From positions 2,212,001 to 2,276,000 of the forward strand of contig NZ_CP116346.1 in NCBI RefSeq assembly GCF_030254645.1: a stretch of DNA of 64,000 nt, written 5' to 3'. Shown here piece after piece: positions 43,586 through 53,125 of the stretch (position 1 is the stretch's first letter; every line of letters begins with the position of its first letter). This DNA comes from Paucibacter sediminis (GTDB lineage: Bacteria > Pseudomonadota > Gammaproteobacteria > Burkholderiales > Burkholderiaceae_C). Both the position numbers and the translations under genes were made by a program. The notes under the pieces are model-generated. The model searched no databases. It had not been told where the DNA came from and saw nothing but the letters and a program-made list of their open reading frames with translations.

Positions 43586-43951
43586 ATGGCACGTATTGCT
43601 GGTATCAACATTCCGCCGCAAAAGCACACTGAGATCGGTCTGACTTCGATCTACGGCATTGGCCGTACGACCGCACAGAAGATCTGCACCACTTGCGGCA
43701 TTCCGTTCGACAAGAAGGTCAAGGACCTCACCGACGCTGATCTGGAAAAGATCCGTGACGAAGTGGGCCGCATGACCATCGAAGGCGATCTGCGCCGTGA
43801 GATGTCGATCAACATCAAGCGTCTGATGGATCTGGGCTGCTACCGCGGCTTCCGTCACCGCCGTGGCCTGCCGATGCGCGGTCAGCGTACGCGTACGAAC
43901 GCCCGTACCCGCAAGGGTCCGCGTAAGTCCGCCGCTACCGGCAAGAAGTAA
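43586..43951 (+). CDS. rpsM: 30S ribosomal protein S13
   Basis: A 121-residue head protein that contacts P-site tRNA and bridges to the 50[15 protein letters not shown], the [12 protein letters not shown] helix-hairpin-helix, and the signature [19 protein letters not shown] are present. First gene of the alpha-type group. 34 bases after rpmJ. Confidence 0.98.
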   Translation: MARIAGINIPPQKHTEIGLTSIYGIGRTTAQKICTTCGIPFDKKVKDLTDADLEKIRDEVGRMTIEGDLRREMSINIKRLMDLGCYRGFRHRRGLPMRGQRTRTNARTRKGPRKSAATGKK

Positions 43952-43979
43952 CGCGCGGCCCCACTGAAGAAAGCTCATC

Positions 43980-44384
43980 ATGGCAAAAGCACCCAATAAC
44001 TCGGCTGCCCAGCGCGTTCGCAAGAAGGTTCGCAAGAACGTTGCCGACGGCATTGCGCACGTCCACGCTTCGTTCAACAACACCATCATCACCATCACCG
44101 ACCGTCAAGGCGGCGCCCTGTCCTGGGCTTCGTCGGGTGGTCAGGGTTTCAAGGGTTCGCGCAAGTCGACGCCCTTCGCTGCCCAGGTGGCTGCCGAGGT
44201 GGCGGGCCGCGCTGCTCAAGAACAAGGCATCAAGAACCTCGACGTCAAGATCAAGGGCCCCGGCCCTGGCCGTGAATCGTCGGTTCGTGCCCTGGCTGCG
44301 CTCGGCATCCGCATCAACTCGATTTCCGACGTGACGCCGGTGCCGCACAACGGTTGCCGTCCGCAGAAGCGTCGTCGTATCTAA
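43980..44384 (+). CDS. rpsK: 30S ribosomal protein S11
   Basis: A 134-residue platform protein near the E site. [21 protein letters not shown] is the start of the fold, and the C-terminus [20 protein letters not shown] is the family signature. 28 bases after rpsM. Confidence 0.98.
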   Translation: MAKAPNNSAAQRVRKKVRKNVADGIAHVHASFNNTIITITDRQGGALSWASSGGQGFKGSRKSTPFAAQVAAEVAGRAAQEQGIKNLDVKIKGPGPGRESSVRALAALGIRINSISDVTPVPHNGCRPQKRRRI

Positions 44385-44423
44385 GACTTCGTCTTTAGTG
44401 CGATAATCGCGGTTTTGACCCCC

Positions 44424-44460
44424 GCGCCGGCGGGCACGCAAGTGCCGCGCCGGCTGTTTT
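44424..44460 (+). terminator. strong hairpin between rpsK and rpsD
   Basis: GCCGGCGGGCAC-gcaa-GTGCCGCGCCGGC (one bulge) followed by TGTTTT. It sits in a 219-base gap and may be an attenuator or part of the S4 translational control region of the alpha operon. Nothing else is supportable in the gap. Confidence 0.55.
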
Positions 44461-44603
44461 GCTGAGGCCCATGACGCATCCCCCGGATGTCTCGCAAGCC
44501 TCCTAAGACCACCGTTCGAGCCTAGAAAAACACTGGCCGGACTCGCGCAAGTTCAGCTGCTTCCTGCGGCAGACCTGCGTCAGATTGAACAAGGACACGC
44601 AAA

Positions 44604-45227
44604 GTGGCACGTTACCTCGGCCCCAAGGCCAAACTTTCCCGCCGTGAAGGCACCGACCTGTTCCTGAAGAGCGCCCGCCGCGCCATCAGCGACAAGGCCA
44701 AGTTTGATTCCAAGCCTGGTCAACATGGTCGCACTTCCGGCCAGCGCACCTCGGACTTCGGTCTGCAACTGCGTGAAAAGCAGAAGGTCAAGCGCATGTA
44801 TGGCGTGCTGGAGCGTCAGTTCCGCCGCTACTTCGCCGAGGCCGAGCGCCGCAAGGGCTCGACCGGCGTGAACCTGCTGACCCTGCTGGAATCGCGCCTG
44901 GACAACGTCGTCTATCGCATGGGCTTCGGCTCGACGCGCGCTGAAGCACGTCAGCTGGTCTCGCACAAGGGCATCACCGTGAACGGTGAAGTCGTGAACA
45001 TCGCTTCCTACCTGGTCAAGGCTGGTGACGTGGTCGCCGTGCGTGAAAAGGCCAAGAAGCAGCTGCGCATCATCGACGCATTCAAGCTGGCTGATTCGAT
45101 CGGCCTGCCGGCCTGGGTTGCCGTGGACGGCACCAAGCTGGAAGGCGTGTTCAAGAAGGCTCCGGACCGTGATGAATTCGGTGCCGAAATCAACGAATCG
45201 CTGATCGTTGAGTTGTACTCGCGCTAA
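44604..45227 (+). CDS. rpsD: 30S ribosomal protein S4
   Basis: A 207-residue protein that starts 30S assembly and, in E. coli, represses the alpha operon. [19 protein letters not shown] begins it; the S4 RNA-binding domain spans about 97-160 ([12 protein letters not shown], then [14 protein letters not shown]). The N-terminal region lacks the zinc cysteines of Gram-positive S4. AAGGAC lies upstream. Confidence 0.98.
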   Translation: MARYLGPKAKLSRREGTDLFLKSARRAISDKAKFDSKPGQHGRTSGQRTSDFGLQLREKQKVKRMYGVLERQFRRYFAEAERRKGSTGVNLLTLLESRLDNVVYRMGFGSTRAEARQLVSHKGITVNGEVVNIASYLVKAGDVVAVREKAKKQLRIIDAFKLADSIGLPAWVAVDGTKLEGVFKKAPDRDEFGAEINESLIVELYSR

Positions 45228-45366
45228 TCGACCCGTGTCTGCCGAGCGGCTCCTGAGGGGCCTGCTCGGCTGTTCCTCGTCCGGGTCTGGCTATTGCTGG
45301 CCTGCACCCGGTTGGTCCATCAGCCTTATCGGTGTAACGAACCGAGGGTATTGAAAGAAAGACCTC

Positions 45367-46356
45367 ATGCAAACCAATCTGCTCAAACCCAAATCCATCA
45401 ATGTGGAGCCCCTGGGCGGTCACCGCGCCAAGGTCACCCTGGAGCCGTTCGAACGCGGCTATGGCCACACCCTGGGCAATGCCCTGCGCCGTGTGCTGCT
45501 GTCCTCGATGGTGGGTTATGCGCCGACGGAAGTCACGATCGCTGGGGTACTCCACGAGTACTCGGCCATCGATGGCGTGCAAGAAGATGTCGTTCACATC
45601 ATGCTCAACCTCAAGGGTGTGGTGTTCCGTCTGCACAACCGTGAGGAAGTGACCCTGGTCCTGCGCAAGGAAGGTGAAGGCCCGGTGACGGCTGCCGACA
45701 TCCAGACTCCGCACGACGTCGAGATCATCAATCCGGACCACGTGATCGCCCATCTGTCGCAAGGCGGCAAGCTGGATATGCAGATCAAGGTCGAGAAGGG
45801 TCGCGGCTATGTGCCCGGCACGATGCGCCGTTACGGCGACGAGCCGACCAAGAGCATTGGTCGTATCGTCCTGGACGCTTCGTTCTCGCCCGTGCGTCGC
45901 GTCAGCTACGCCGTCGAAAACGCCCGCGTCGAGCAGCGTACCGACCTGGACAAGCTGGTCATGGAAATCGAAACCAACGGCGCCATCTCGCCCGAGGAAG
46001 CGATCCGTGCTTCGGCCAAGATCCTGGTTGAACAGCTCGCCGTGTTCGCACAGCTGCAAGGCACCGACCTGGTCGACGCCTTCGACCAGCCGGCCCAGCG
46101 TTCCAGCAGCTTCGATCCGATCCTGCTGCGCCCGGTCGACGAGCTCGAGCTGACGGTGCGTTCGGCCAACTGCTTGAAGGCCGAAAACATCTACTACATC
46201 GGCGACCTGATCCAGCGCACCGAGACCGAGCTGCTGAAGACCCCGAATCTGGGTCGCAAGTCGCTCAACGAAATCAAGGAAGTGCTGGCCTCGCGTGGCC
46301 TGACACTGGGCGCCCGCCTGGAAAACTGGCCGCCGCAAGGCTTGGACAAGCGTTAA
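45367..46356 (+). CDS. rpoA: DNA-directed RNA polymerase subunit alpha
   Basis: The assembly subunit of RNA polymerase, 329 residues. The N-terminal dimerisation domain has [20 protein letters not shown] and [13 protein letters not shown]-like text. The C-terminal domain has [19 protein letters not shown] and [20 protein letters not shown], which contact UP elements and activators. 139 bases after rpsD. Confidence 0.99.
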   Translation: MQTNLLKPKSINVEPLGGHRAKVTLEPFERGYGHTLGNALRRVLLSSMVGYAPTEVTIAGVLHEYSAIDGVQEDVVHIMLNLKGVVFRLHNREEVTLVLRKEGEGPVTAADIQTPHDVEIINPDHVIAHLSQGGKLDMQIKVEKGRGYVPGTMRRYGDEPTKSIGRIVLDASFSPVRRVSYAVENARVEQRTDLDKLVMEIETNGAISPEEAIRASAKILVEQLAVFAQLQGTDLVDAFDQPAQRSSSFDPILLRPVDELELTVRSANCLKAENIYYIGDLIQRTETELLKTPNLGRKSLNEIKEVLASRGLTLGARLENWPPQGLDKR

Positions 46357-46373
46357 TAAGAAGTTTTGAAAGT

Positions 46374-46432
46374 GGCTGGGGCGCTGACCAACCCCAGCCG
46401 GTGCACCCGGCAGTACCTGATACGGCTGCCGG
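46374..46432 (+). other. two hairpins between rpoA and rplQ
   Basis: GGCTGGGG (46374-46381) pairs with CCCCAGCC (46392-46399), then CCGGCAG (46407-46413) with CTGCCGG (46426-46432). They end 26 bases before the rplQ start and could stabilise or process the mRNA. No T tract. Confidence 0.45.
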
Positions 46433-46458
46433 CGATTATTTAATGAAAGGACAGCACC

Positions 46459-46854
46459 ATGCGTCACCGTAACGGACTCCGTAAGCTCAACCGTACCAGC
46501 GAGCACCGCGCCGCCATGCTGCGCAATATGGCTGTGTCGCTGCTGCGTCACGAAGCCATCAAGACCACGGTCCCCAAGGCCAAGGAACTGCGTCGCGTCG
46601 TCGAGCCCCTCATCACGCTGGCCAAGGTGGCTACCGTGGCGAACCGCCGTCTGGCATTTGCCCGCCTGCGCGACCGCGAGATCGTCACCAAGCTGTTCAA
46701 CGAGCTGGGCCCGCGTTACAACACCCGTCCGGGCGGCTACACCCGCATCCTGAAGATGGGTTTCCGCGTCGGCGATAACGCTCCGATGGCTTTTGTCGAG
46801 CTGGTGGATCGCCCCGAAGTGGCCGAAGCCACCGTGGAAGCCGCTGCAGAATAA
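46459..46854 (+). CDS. rplQ: 50S ribosomal protein L17
   Basis: A 131-residue protein at the base of the 50S tunnel exit. [21 protein letters not shown] and the C-terminal [18 protein letters not shown] are family signatures. GAAAGGAC lies upstream. Last gene of the ribosomal cluster, followed by a strong terminator. Confidence 0.98.
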   Translation: MRHRNGLRKLNRTSEHRAAMLRNMAVSLLRHEAIKTTVPKAKELRRVVEPLITLAKVATVANRRLAFARLRDREIVTKLFNELGPRYNTRPGGYTRILKMGFRVGDNAPMAFVELVDRPEVAEATVEAAAE

Positions 46855-46877
46855 ATTCTTCTGCATCGCGCATCGAG

Positions 46878-46905
46878 AAAGGCCAGCACCAGCTGGCCTT
46901 TTTTT
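46878..46905 (+). terminator. intrinsic terminator after rplQ
   Basis: AAAGGCCAGC-acca-GCTGGCCTTT followed by further T. Ends the spc/alpha transcript. Confidence 0.93.
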
Positions 46906-47027
46906 CGTCTGCAGCAAGGTCTGCCGTAAGACCTAAGGCAGCCGCGCTTGAATGGCGCTAAGCTGCGCGCTTCGCTCGAGCGGGCATGCCGTAGGCCCGT
47001 GTTCGAGCTCACATCCTGCTGATCTTC

Positions 47028-48911
47028 ATGTCCATCCTGCGTCGCCTATTTTTCTTCGTGCTGCTCGGCCTGGCATCCGTTATTGCCGCGCATGCCGATG
47101 ATTTCCTCGAGCCCGAACAAGCCTTCAAGCTGGCCGTGCGCACACTGGATGAACGCAGTGCCGAAGTCAGCTTCGTCATTGCGCCCGGGTATTACATGTA
47201 CCGCGACCAGTTCAAGTTCGAACTGCAGGGCGTCGGGCAGTTGGGCGCCGTGAGCATTCCCGATGGCAAGAAGAAGTACGACGAGACCTTCCAGAAGGAA
47301 GTGGAGGTCTATCGCGATGGCCTCAAGGTGCGCGTGGCGATCGAGCAGGGCGCACCAAGTCTTGAGCTGCGCGTGACCGGCCAGGGCTGCGCCGACAAGG
47401 GCCTGTGCTATCCCCCCATGACACGCCCCGTCGTGTTGAAGCTCAAGCAGTTCGGTGGTGATGGCTCGGCGAGTCTGCTGCCTGCCGCCGAAGGCTTTGG
47501 CAGCTTTGGGGCTGCTAACGACAGCGGCGGGCTGTCGCCTGCCGTGGGCACGGGGGCCAAGTCGACGCTGGCCGGTTCGGGTGACAAGCCAGCCAGCCGC
47601 CTCGACGAGGTGCTGCAGTCCGGCCGTTTCTGGCTTGTGGTGGGCCTGTTCTTCATTGGCGGCGTCGGCCTGTCGCTGACGCCCTGCGTATTGCCCATGG
47701 TGCCCATCCTCGCATCGATCATCGTGGGCGGCGGCGGCAAGGTCTCGCGCGGCCGTGGTTTCGCACTGGCGCTGGCGTACTCCCAAGGCATGGCCTTGGT
47801 CTATACCGCCCTGGGCATCGCGGCAGGCTTGGCAGGGGAGGGCTTGGCGGCCTATTTCCAGTCCACGCCGGTGCTGATCGTCTTCGGCCTAGCGCTGGTG
47901 CTGTTCGCGCTGTCGATGTTCGGCGCCTACGAGCTGCAACTGCCCAGCCGTTTTGCCAACAAGCTCAACGACACCACGCAAAAGCTCGAGGGCGGCCGCT
48001 TCGTGGCGGTGTTCCTGATGGGGGCGGTGTCGGCGATTCTGGTGAGCCCTTGTGTCACGGGCGTGCTGGCCAGCGCCTTGCTCTACCTCAGCAAGAGTCA
48101 GGACGTGGTGCTGGGTGGTTCGGCCCTCTACGCGATGGCCAACGGCATGAGCGTGCCGCTGCTGCTGCTGGGGCTGTCGGCGGGCACCTTGCTGCCGCGC
48201 GCGGGCCCCTGGATGGACGGCGTGAAGCATTTCTTCGGCATGTTGCTGTTGGCGGTGGCGCTCTGGACCGTGCAGCCCATCCTGCCTGATGCGCTTCACC
48301 AGGCCCTGGTAGGTGCCTTGCTGGTCGGCAGCTCGCTGGCCCTGGGCCTGTTCAAGCCCTGGCATGTCAGTGCCGGTCCGCGTGCTTGGCTGCGCAAGAC
48401 TCTCGCGTTCGCGGCGCTGGCCTTTGGCCTGCTGCAATGGGTGGGGGCCGCCGCGGGAGGCACCGATCCGTTCAAGCCGCTGAGTGGCGTGAGCCTGGCG
48501 CAGGCGTCGCCGCTCAAGAGCGGCGCGGGCCCGCTTGCCGCGGGCGCATCGGCCGAGTTGCCGTTCAAGCTTGTTCGCGACGTGGTCGAGCTGGACCAGA
48601 TCCTCAAGACCGCCGGCAAGCCGGTGATGCTGGATTTCTATGCCGACTGGTGCAAGTCCTGCAAGGAGATGGAGCGCTTCACCTTCAGCGAACCGGCGGT
48701 GCAGCAACGCCTGGCCAAGGCGGTGCTCTTGAAGGCCGATGTCACCGCCAATTCGGCGGCGGATCGCGAACTGCTCAAGCGCTTCAAGCTCTTCGGCCCG
48801 CCGGGCACCATCTTCTTCAGCCCGGCCGGCGAGGAACTGCAGGGCGTGCGCGTGATTGGCTTCCAGGACGCGCCGCGCTTTCTTTCTTCGCTTGAGGCTG
48901 CCGGCATCTGA
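47028..48911 (+). CDS. dsbD: thiol:disulfide interchange protein DsbD
   Basis: Carries reducing equivalents from cytoplasmic thioredoxin to the periplasm. In 627 residues: a signal peptide (1-23), a periplasmic domain with Cys121 and Cys127 (GCADKGLCYPP), an eight-span membrane domain with Cys220 (SLTPCVLPMVP) and Cys342 (LVSPCVTGVLA), and a C-terminal thioredoxin domain with Cys542 and Cys545 (ADWCKSCKEM). All three redox pairs are intact. Starts 173 bases after rplQ, behind a terminator, so it is separately transcribed. Confidence 0.97.
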   Translation: MSILRRLFFFVLLGLASVIAAHADDFLEPEQAFKLAVRTLDERSAEVSFVIAPGYYMYRDQFKFELQGVGQLGAVSIPDGKKKYDETFQKEVEVYRDGLKVRVAIEQGAPSLELRVTGQGCADKGLCYPPMTRPVVLKLKQFGGDGSASLLPAAEGFGSFGAANDSGGLSPAVGTGAKSTLAGSGDKPASRLDEVLQSGRFWLVVGLFFIGGVGLSLTPCVLPMVPILASIIVGGGGKVSRGRGFALALAYSQGMALVYTALGIAAGLAGEGLAAYFQSTPVLIVFGLALVLFALSMFGAYELQLPSRFANKLNDTTQKLEGGRFVAVFLMGAVSAILVSPCVTGVLASALLYLSKSQDVVLGGSALYAMANGMSVPLLLLGLSAGTLLPRAGPWMDGVKHFFGMLLLAVALWTVQPILPDALHQALVGALLVGSSLALGLFKPWHVSAGPRAWLRKTLAFAALAFGLLQWVGAAAGGTDPFKPLSGVSLAQASPLKSGAGPLAAGASAELPFKLVRDVVELDQILKTAGKPVMLDFYADWCKSCKEMERFTFSEPAVQQRLAKAVLLKADVTANSAADRELLKRFKLFGPPGTIFFSPAGEELQGVRVIGFQDAPRFLSSLEAAGI

Positions 48912-48937
48912 CAGAACTCGCAATAGTGCGCTATACT
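48908..48937 (+). promoter_or_regulatory. promoter of the initiator tRNA genes
   Basis: CTGACA (48908-48913), 18-base spacer, TATACT (48932-48937), 12 bases before the first tRNA. It overlaps the stop codon of dsbD. Confidence 0.7.
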
Positions 48938-48949
48938 GCTAGCTTCAGT

Positions 48950-49026
<77 letters not shown>

Positions 49027-49051
49027 AATACAAGAACTTCGGTTCAGCAAG

Positions 49052-49080
49052 AGCCGCTCACCAGTCGGGCGGCTTTTTTG
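49052..49080 (+). terminator. terminator between the two initiator tRNAs
   Basis: AGCCGCTC pairs with GGGCGGCT (one G-T pair), followed by six T. Transcription may partly read through to the second copy, which has no obvious promoter of its own. Confidence 0.8.
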
Positions 49081-49091
49081 TTCAGATCAGT

Positions 49092-49168
<77 letters not shown>

Positions 49169-49172
49169 AGTC

Positions 49173-49200
49173 AAAAGCCGCTAGCTCCTAGCGGCTTTTT
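49173..49200 (+). terminator. terminator after the second initiator tRNA
   Basis: AAAAGCCGCTAG-ctc-CTAGCGGCTTTTT, a long perfect stem with A and T tracts on each side. It may also serve the convergent RDD gene. Confidence 0.92.
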
Positions 49201-49204
49201 CGTT

Positions 49205-50005
49205 TCAGGCGCTCGTGACCTCATCCTTGGCGGGCTCATGCACCGCCAGGCGCGCGGGATTGCGCAGATCGATCACCACGGTGTGGGCCGTCTTGTCTTC
49301 GATGGTCTGGCAGTTGCTGTCCCAGAAGATCTGCACAAAACCCATGAAGCCGGTGGCCATGCCGGCGGCGTAGCCGCCGTAGCGCTTGAAGCAGGTCATC
49401 AGGGTTAGTGGTTTGCCGGTCAACTCGACCACGCGCAATCCGAGCAGGCGCTTGCCAGCCGTCTGGCCGGGCCAGGCCACCGGCAGCAATGTGAAGTACA
49501 GCAAGGCCCAGCCGTAGCTGAGCCCGATTTCATCGATCCAATGCTTGATCTGGCCGCGCAAGTCCAGCGGCTGCTTGGCGCGTTCCTTGGCGAGCTTGGC
49601 TTCCAGTTCGGCGATGCGCCGGTCCTTGCTGTCTGCTTCGTCACCCGTGCTCGCCGACTCCGCAGCCGCATGCGGCTGGGCGGCGCGCGGTTCACGGGTC
49701 AGGTCTTGCCAAGTCTGCTGCGCTCCCAGCGCCAGCATCACGGCGACGATAGCCCAGCCGATCCGGCGTGGCTTCTCGGGCTTGCGGCGCAGCCAAAGCA
49801 AGCCACCGACGCCGGTGGCACATAGCCACCAGATATTGCCAAGATTGGATGTCAGCGAGATCAGCAGCAGGTCGATGAGCATCGCCATCGCCCGCTTGGC
49901 CGGCGTGGCCAGCGGCTTGCCGAGCAACTCGGGCGCCACGTTCAGGTCCTCGGGCGTGACCCAGGCACGCACGTCGGTGCTGCGGGGGCTGATCAATGCG
50001 CGCAT
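49205..50005 (-). CDS. RDD-family membrane protein
   Basis: A 266-residue inner-membrane protein. Start 50005 (MRALISPRSTDVRAWV) is chosen because the longer frame adds non-conserved residues. Membrane segments lie near 41-56, 59-72, 83-95, 163-179 and 211-228. A central charged stretch (about 125-148, with DRRIAELEAKLAKERAK) is likely helical or coiled coil. The RDD-type end has PGQTAGKRLLGLRVVE and a late Asp/Lys-rich DKTAHTVVIDLR. Function of most RDD proteins is unknown; some are ion transporters. Confidence 0.8.
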   Translation of the reverse strand: MRALISPRSTDVRAWVTPEDLNVAPELLGKPLATPAKRAMAMLIDLLLISLTSNLGNIWWLCATGVGGLLWLRRKPEKPRRIGWAIVAVMLALGAQQTWQDLTREPRAAQPHAAAESASTGDEADSKDRRIAELEAKLAKERAKQPLDLRGQIKHWIDEIGLSYGWALLYFTLLPVAWPGQTAGKRLLGLRVVELTGKPLTLMTCFKRYGGYAAGMATGFMGFVQIFWDSNCQTIEDKTAHTVVIDLRNPARLAVHEPAKDEVTSA

Positions 50006-50048
50006 GTGGTTCGGTTGCCAAGCATTTTTCGATCGCGGACTGTAGCGC

Positions 50049-50633
50049 TCATTGGGGCTGCCGTTCCAGTTCGCGCGCGATGAAGGTCTCAAAGCTCTGC
50101 CAAAGCGGCTGCCAGTGCGCCGGCCTGCCCTCGAGTTGCTGCAGGGCACAGGCCACGGCCTCCAGCGTGGAGAGCTGATGCTCGGCATGTGCGCGCCGGA
50201 TGCGGTAGGCCGGTGCTGGTAGGCTCTGTAGCGACAGCCGTGGCAAGGCCTGCAACCAGGGGTTTTGATAGAGCAGCCTGCGGCTCTTGCGCCAGGTGCC
50301 GTCCAGCACGATCAGCTGCAGTTGAGCCAGCTGGTTCAGCCGCGCGAAGTCCGCTGCTGGGGTGGCGGGCAATATGGGGTCGGTGGGGCTGCTCGGGTAC
50401 AGCAGCAGGCTGTAGCGCCCGTCTGTATCTGGATCGGGCGCGAACTGCTCGCCCACGCGCAGCTCGCAATGCTGCAAGGACAACGACAGCAGGCGCGCGG
50501 TGCCCTTGGCCTGCCGCTGCTCCGAGGGGTGCTGCAGGATCAGCACCCGCACCTGATTCGACACCGGCTGCACCAGTTCGCACAGGCAGACGCGCAGCGG
50601 GCGCTCGCAGCGCGGGCAGAGGGCGCGACTCAC
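50049..50633 (-). CDS. DTW-domain tRNA-uridine aminocarboxypropyltransferase (TapT/YfiP-like)
   Basis: A 194-residue protein of the DTW family that makes acp3U in tRNA from S-adenosylmethionine. The N-terminal zinc-type cluster has Cys6, Cys9, Cys16 and Cys18 (CPRCERPLRVCLC). LIVLDGTWRKSRRLL holds the family DxTW at 111-114, and HQLSTLEAVACAL follows. The start overlaps the stop of the Lrp-type gene (ATGA at 50633-50630), so the two are co-translated. Confidence 0.88.
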   Translation of the reverse strand: MSRALCPRCERPLRVCLCELVQPVSNQVRVLILQHPSEQRQAKGTARLLSLSLQHCELRVGEQFAPDPDTDGRYSLLLYPSSPTDPILPATPAADFARLNQLAQLQLIVLDGTWRKSRRLLYQNPWLQALPRLSLQSLPAPAYRIRRAHAEHQLSTLEAVACALQQLEGRPAHWQPLWQSFETFIARELERQPQ

Positions 50634-51088
50634 AGCGATTTGAGCGGCAGCGGTGCGCCGCTCTTGACGCTGCGGATGGCGAAGTTGCTGGTGATGTCCT
50701 GCACCATGGGATGGGCTTGCAGCTTGCGTACGCTCTGTTCGTAGTCGGGTAGGTCGCGTACCACGACCTCAAGCAGATAGTCATGTGCACCCGACACCAC
50801 ATGGCAGGCCACCACCTCGCTCATCGCCTGCATGGCGGCCTCGAACAGGCGCACCGCGTCCTCGCGATGGTGCATCAGGCGCACGTTCACGAACACGGTG
50901 GTGGCGAGCTGCAGACGCTGGCGGTCCAGCACAGCGCGGTAGCCGGCGATGTAGCCGCCTTCCTCCAGGCGCTTGAGGCGCCGCGCGCAGGGCGTGGGCG
51001 AGAGCGCCACGCGCTCGGCCAACTCGGCGATGCTGAGCCGGCCTTCGGCCTGCAACAACTCGAGCATTTGCACATCGATGCGATCCAC
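50630..51088 (-). CDS. Lrp/AsnC-family transcriptional regulator
   Basis: 152 residues. The N-terminal helix-turn-helix (MDRIDVQMLELLQAEGR, then SIAELAERVALSPTPCARRLKRLEE) is followed by the RAM ligand domain (VVACHVVSGAHDYLLEVVVRDL). These proteins sense amino acids. It is divergent from the EamA exporter gene, which it probably regulates, and is coupled to the downstream DTW gene. Confidence 0.93.
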   Translation of the reverse strand: MDRIDVQMLELLQAEGRLSIAELAERVALSPTPCARRLKRLEEGGYIAGYRAVLDRQRLQLATTVFVNVRLMHHREDAVRLFEAAMQAMSEVVACHVVSGAHDYLLEVVVRDLPDYEQSVRKLQAHPMVQDITSNFAIRSVKSGAPLPLKSL

Positions 51089-51232
51089 AGCGGGGCTCCT
51101 TGGACGAAAAACGCCTGATTCTCGCAGTCATTGGTGAATTCGCGCGCAAACGAAGCGGTAATGTGGGAAAGCTGGTCGATTCGGCTCGAGCTTGCTCGCG
51201 AAAATGCGTGCTGGTAGTAACCCTAGGCGCAC

Positions 51233-52147
51233 ATGCAGATAATTCCCCGCCCCATCCCCGCCACCGCCGGCATGAGTGCCAGCTTTGGTCGCGAGCGCCG
51301 CGATACCGCGGGCTGGATCGCCCTGGGCATCACGGTGTTGATCTGGGCCGGCTTCTTTGTCTCGCTGCGCGCCGGTGCGCGCGCGCAGCTGGCGCCGGCC
51401 GAACTGGCGTTGGTGCGTTTCCTGCCAGCCGGCCTGGTGTTCGCGCCGGTGCTGTGGATGCGCTGGCGCCGCTTTGCCGCTCTGCCGTGGTCGGCCTGGC
51501 TGAGCATCGTGGCCGGCGCCGGGCTGCCCTACTTCTTGATCGCCGGCTGGGGCATGAAGCATGCGCCGGTGCTGGACGGCAGCACCCTGATCCCCGGCAC
51601 CATTCCTCTGTTCGTGGCGCTGCTCAACGCCCTGCGCGTTGGTCGGGCCGCGTTGTCCAAGCCAGCGCCGCTGGCCATGATTGCCGCGGGCGTGGCCTGC
51701 TTGCTGGCCTTCAATCACGGCCAAGGTGATCTCGCCCAGGGCTATGCCCTGTTTCTGCTGGGCAGTCTGATGTGGGCCAACTACACGCTGGTGCTGCGCC
51801 GCGCTCAGCTGGCGCCCGTCGAAGCGGCTGCGCTGATCTCCTGCGTGTCGCTGCTGCTGCTGGCACCCTGGTTGCTGCTGCATCCGCCGCTGGGCCTGCT
51901 GAGCATGTCGGGACACGACATGCTGCTGCACGGTGCCATCCAGGGCCTCGGCGTGGGGCTGGCGTCCACCCTGTGCTATTCCTACGCGATCGCGCGCCTG
52001 GGCGCTCAGCGAGCGGCCACGGGTGGCGCGCTGGCCCCCGTGCTGGCGGCCCTGATGGCCATGCCCTTGTTTGCGGAGTTCCCCGGCCCGGTGTCGGTGA
52101 TCGGCATGGTGCTGATCGTGGCCGGGGTGATCTGGACCCAGCGCTGA
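51233..52147 (+). CDS. EamA/DMT-superfamily membrane transporter
   Basis: A 304-residue inner-membrane protein with ten predicted spans in two EamA repeats, for example GWIALGITVLIWAGFFVSLRAG and the second-half GYALFLLGSLMWANYTLVLRRA. Members export amino acids or small metabolites. It is divergently placed from an Lrp-type regulator, a common pairing for amino-acid exporters. Start 51233 has no strong ribosome site, and an ATG at 51272 is possible. Substrate is unknown. Confidence 0.9.
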   Translation: MQIIPRPIPATAGMSASFGRERRDTAGWIALGITVLIWAGFFVSLRAGARAQLAPAELALVRFLPAGLVFAPVLWMRWRRFAALPWSAWLSIVAGAGLPYFLIAGWGMKHAPVLDGSTLIPGTIPLFVALLNALRVGRAALSKPAPLAMIAAGVACLLAFNHGQGDLAQGYALFLLGSLMWANYTLVLRRAQLAPVEAAALISCVSLLLLAPWLLLHPPLGLLSMSGHDMLLHGAIQGLGVGLASTLCYSYAIARLGAQRAATGGALAPVLAALMAMPLFAEFPGPVSVIGMVLIVAGVIWTQR

Positions 52148-52148
52148 G

Positions 52149-52796
52149 TTACTGCGCCTCGGGCTTGGCCTTGGGCGGGCGCTGATCGGCCCGGCGCGGT
52201 GCCGGCCGGCCATGGCGATCATCACGGCCCGAGGGGCCGCCCGGGCGCTGGCCACGCGGGTCCGGCCGGCGCGCCGGTGGCGGGGCCGCGCGGCGAGCCT
52301 GCTCTTCCTCACGCGCCTGCTCCAGCAGGGGTTCCAGCGCCTCCAGGGCTATGCCCTTGAGGGCACAGAAGTTGGCCGGCGTCAGCGTGGTGCGCGAGAA
52401 ATCGTGCAGGAGCTGGGCGCGCTGGCGCTGCTGCTGTTCTTCCTCGGCGCGGCGTGTCTCGGTCAGATTGCGGCGGCGCGCCAGCTCCTGCACGGCCGCA
52501 TCGCGGTGTTCCTGGCTCAGCTCACCGGCCGGCTGGCCATCGAGGTCAAAACGATGCTGGGCCTTGCTGAGCGCGATCAGGTAGCCGGTGCCACCGGTAT
52601 AGCGGCGCAAAAAGGCCGACAGCATCTGCTTGGTGAAGACGCCGGGCGCCCGCTCCTGGATGTCGGCTTGGATGCGCAGCTTCAGCGGCTTGGCGCCGCC
52701 GCTGAACAAGGCAGGGAACAGTTGCTTGAGCTGGGCGGCGCAGGCGGCCGGGCTCTGATCGACCGGCGCGGCGGGCTGCGGATTGGGAGACGACAT
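52149..52796 (-). CDS. ProQ/FinO-domain RNA chaperone
   Basis: A 215-residue protein, start at 52796 (MSSPNPQPAAP). The ProQ/FinO domain (about 17-110) includes LKQLFPALFSGGAKPLKLRIQADI and FLRRYTGGTGYLIAL. The C-terminal half is basic and low in complexity (Arg, Pro, Gln, Gly), a probable disordered RNA-binding tail. Members bind structured small RNAs and mRNA 3' ends. Ends one base from the convergent exporter gene. Confidence 0.9.
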   Translation of the reverse strand: MSSPNPQPAAPVDQSPAACAAQLKQLFPALFSGGAKPLKLRIQADIQERAPGVFTKQMLSAFLRRYTGGTGYLIALSKAQHRFDLDGQPAGELSQEHRDAAVQELARRRNLTETRRAEEEQQQRQRAQLLHDFSRTTLTPANFCALKGIALEALEPLLEQAREEEQARRAAPPPARRPDPRGQRPGGPSGRDDRHGRPAPRRADQRPPKAKPEAQ

Positions 52797-52921
52797 GGAT
52801 GGCGCCGGCTGGCGGCTTTGTGAGCAGGAAAGGCGGCATTGTGCCCATGCCGCGCCAGCCCTGGCAAATCTCACCCCATTGAGCTGGGCCGCGACAGTGG
52901 CCGCGTCGTCGTAGATGCGCG

Positions 52922-53125
52922 CTATTTACCCGTGGCGCAACCGGGTTTGCAGACCACCTCGGTGCGGCCCAGGATGCGCTTGGACTGCAGGCTGGTGGGT
53001 GGGCGGTGCTTGCCGCACTTGAAGCAGGAGCGGGTGTGGCCGCTGCCCAGAAACGGTGATCCCCCCAACTTCGACTCATAGCGCAGGCCGTCTTCGCTGA
53101 CGCTGGTGTAGGTGTCTTTGCTCAT
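52922..53125 (-). CDS. small CX2C-X21-CX3C protein (paralogue 1), function unknown
   Basis: A 67-residue protein of unknown function. After a polar start it reads EDGLRYESKLGGSPF, then CFKCGKHRP and VCKPGC. Cys34, Cys37, Cys59 and Cys63 give a CX2C-X21-CX3C layout that could bind zinc. The protein at 54339-54578 has the same layout and motifs. It is divergent from the ArsR-type regulator. I chose ATG 53125; longer frames add unrelated sequence. Confidence 0.75.
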   Translation of the reverse strand: MSKDTYTSVSEDGLRYESKLGGSPFLGSGHTRSCFKCGKHRPPTSLQSKRILGRTEVVCKPGCATGK

